Shown here in pieces: positions 62,180-64,000 of a DNA stretch of 64,000 nt. Source of the stretch: Embiotoca jacksoni (lineage: Eukaryota > Chordata > Actinopteri > Embiotocidae); assembly GCA_022577435.1 (NCBI GenBank), contig JAKOON010000067.1, positions 187,501-251,500 on the forward strand. The letters run 5' to 3'. Position 1 is the first letter of the stretch. Each line of letters starts with the position of its first letter. The notes under the pieces are model-generated. The model was given only the letters and a program-made list of their open reading frames with translations. It was not told the DNA's origin and made no database searches. Position numbers and translations under genes: made by a program.

Positions 62180-62665
62180 AAAAATGAGGCCGACGCGGGA
62201 ACTGCAATACCGCCGATCGCCGCTAGAGGGCAGCTCCCAAAAAAAAAAAACCGCCGGTTTCCATAGATTCCCATTCAACTTCTCTCGTGAAATTCCCAGT
62301 CAATAAAATTTGTCCATAAGTTTCCTGTTTGTCATTCGCTAAATTCACTCACTGGAGGTCGATCTGAAAATGATCCCGTCTTTAATTATAAAAAGAGCTT
62401 CAAAAAGACGCGTTGTTTTGTTTGTTCTGTTTGATTGACGGGCCCGTGGTGCAGTCAGGTTATGGCTATCGGGGGGGGCGGGGACGTAGTATCGTCGGGT
62501 TTCCAATCAGATTGAGTCAGATGCATCGCAGGCTCCTCCCCCCCAGCTCGCCCAAATATGGTCACTGTCGATTCTAAACTGCTCGGAAGATGGCGCCGGC
62601 CAGATGCCGAACTCGAGGCTTCATAACGGTCGTTGACAAACCGACGGGTGACGTCACTGCTGGTT
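62180..62665 (-). mobile_element. interspersed repeat family X, copy 3
   Basis: Inverted relative to the other two copies: CTGCAATACCGCC near 62200, then CCATAGATTCCCATTCAACT, AAATATGGTCACT and GGGTGACGTCACTG. Confidence 0.6.
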
Positions 62666-63619
62666 GCCAAGACACAACAGTAGGACGGTTAAGAAAAACA
62701 GCCTTCCTCGTCGTATTTTTTTTTTCTTAAAAGGACACTGTACCACTTCCTACCTTTCATTCTCACTTCCTGAAAACTATCCAGGCCTTTGCCGACGATC
62801 GCAGAAGGTGTTAATAATTACCATATATATTGCATGACCTTTCCTTCCCGTGACACAGCGCCAGTATGCGAGTGTCCCCTTTTTTTTTTGGCCATTTCAT
62901 CATCCACACTGCCTCATTTCATCATATGAGGCAATCTGCAGATTGGTGCCAACGCCAAATGATAACCTTTATCCTGCGAGCACGACAGCCGGGCTAATCT
63001 GCGCAACATCGCTTAACCCATCCTCGTCCTCATCGTCACCCACGGACAAAATCCCAACGAGACACGAGGGAGCAGGTGAGGTCGATGACGGAGAGGCGGA
63101 GAGACGCCAGGCGAAAGGGGAATTCTCGGATCATTTTCAAAGGCTTTTGTTTGTTAAAACGATCTTCAGACGTCTAAACCGATTTCTAATTAAACTTCCA
63201 TGTTCTTACATGAGAACCAAACACCGCCAGCAAACCGCCACTAAAAGAATGCAGGAGTCACACCCACGGCTGCAGGGAAACGGCAGGAAACAAACCGTCC
63301 CTGCGTGCTCAGTAACACTGCTGGTGATGGAGTCTGTTTCGACAGACGGCGGACAGATTCCCTCCCCCACCTCCACCTCTCCCTCCTTCCTTCAGGGAAA
63401 CGAGGACCACAGAGTCCACCGGTCAGGCTAGAGAAGTCCACTTCTTTTAGTGGCCTCCTCTTCTGGTTACTCGCCATGTTAGAGCCGGACTGTCCGGTGG
63501 ATTGGCAGCAGTCGAATGAAAGCAGATTTCATCGTGCAGAACTAAAGAAAGAAATCTTTTTTTTTTTTTTTGTGGTTCTGTTATCATCACTGACTGTGTT
63601 TAAAAAGTAGACGTAGATT

Positions 63620-63715
63620 CGGCCTCCTAAATATGAGGCCGATGCGGAAGTGCCTTAAGCTGCAATACCACCGAGTGCCACTAGAGGTCGGCTCCACGAA
63701 GCGCCACTGATGTTA
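63620..63715 (-). mobile_element. interspersed repeat family X, fragment
   Basis: ATGAGGCCGATGCGGAAGTG followed by AAGCTGCAATACCACCGAG matches the same end of family X as the fragment near 57070. Confidence 0.5.
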
Positions 63716-64000
63716 ATTGGTAATTCGTAAAAATGTCTGGCCTCTGTGAGACAACCACAATGTCAACTAGATGATCTTCCACCTCTTCACTCGAGAAACA
63801 TTCAAACACTTTATAGGATGTTTCTACACAAATTTTACAAAAATGCTCCTCGTTGTATCCCCCAATTTTCCTGTAAAGACATGACCGTATTTTCCTACCT
63901 GGCATACATACTGAGAGTGAAGTGCTGCAGGAATCGTACAAAAGGTTTCCATGTTTTTTTTTTATTAACCACTGTAAAAACTGGTCACAACAGGAAGCCA

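Larger units (their letters stand above)
58314..64000. other. intron of the second UBE2E gene, to window edge
   Basis: No further UBE2E exon is found: no match to the ELADITLDPPPNC exon is seen on the minus strand. The stretch holds microsatellites, G- and C-runs, family X repeats and one candidate conserved noncoding block (61390-61620). Open frames here are short and without domains. Confidence 0.55.

Overview
The window is nuclear DNA of a ray-finned (teleost) fish. The evidence is split vertebrate genes with GT-AG introns, a fish-style cluster of tandem C-type lectin genes, a REV-ERB nuclear receptor gene (nr1d2), two UBE2E ubiquitin-conjugating enzyme genes, and abundant microsatellites and fish-type retroelement tails. 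Read from high to low coordinates, the minus-strand order is ube2e2, ube2e1, nr1d2. This is the human 3p24 order (UBE2E2-UBE2E1-...-NR1D2), without NKIRAS1 and RPL15 between.

Region 1 (1-31.5 kb, + strand): an array of secreted-type tandem C-type lectin (CTLD) genes. Three look complete: 3436-7852, 17429-21577 and 24848-28789. Each encodes a signal peptide, two CTLDs and a short charged tail, about 327-343 aa. Three others, at 1331-2445, 12291-13573 and 15683-16530, are partial or broken. Between them lie decayed copies of the last exon, a short-motif repeat field with tRNA-derived SINEs, and two minus-strand fragments of nr1d2 (183-1176 and 10755-12137). The array grew by segmental duplications that carried the 3' end of nr1d2 with them. 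Both nr1d2 fragments share a deletion between two GAG-rich tracts that removes the ligand-binding-domain exons.

Region 2 (31.6-37.9 kb, - strand): intact nr1d2, eight coding exons, 612 codons, ending 'SEELLSFKVHP'. Intron 1 holds a perfect D-box, a near-perfect RORE, two CACGTG E-boxes and two CCAAT boxes. The CpG-rich 5' flank holds an inverted pair of E'-boxes. This is a plausible clock-control layout.

Region 3 (37.9-41 kb): satellite-like repeats of about 110 bp and no gene.

Region 4 (41-49 kb, - strand): complete ube2e1 (194 aa) with a CpG-rich promoter and noncoding first exon near 48.8 kb. Region 5 (51-64 kb, - strand): the last three coding exons of a second UBE2E gene, probably ube2e2. 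Its N-terminal exons are not seen, and the remainder is intron with interspersed repeats. Two of its exons are identical in nucleotide sequence to those of ube2e1, while the last exon and the introns differ, which suggests gene conversion.

Main points to follow up: (a) retained splice-competent nr1d2 exon-5 copies that could give a REV-ERB lacking its ligand-binding domain; (b) a 102-bp lectin intron that lost its splice donor in two copies and is open in frame through a hydrophobic segment; (c) exon-limited sequence identity between ube2e1 and ube2e2. All exon boundaries were read by eye from splice signals and reading phase; no search or alignment was run.
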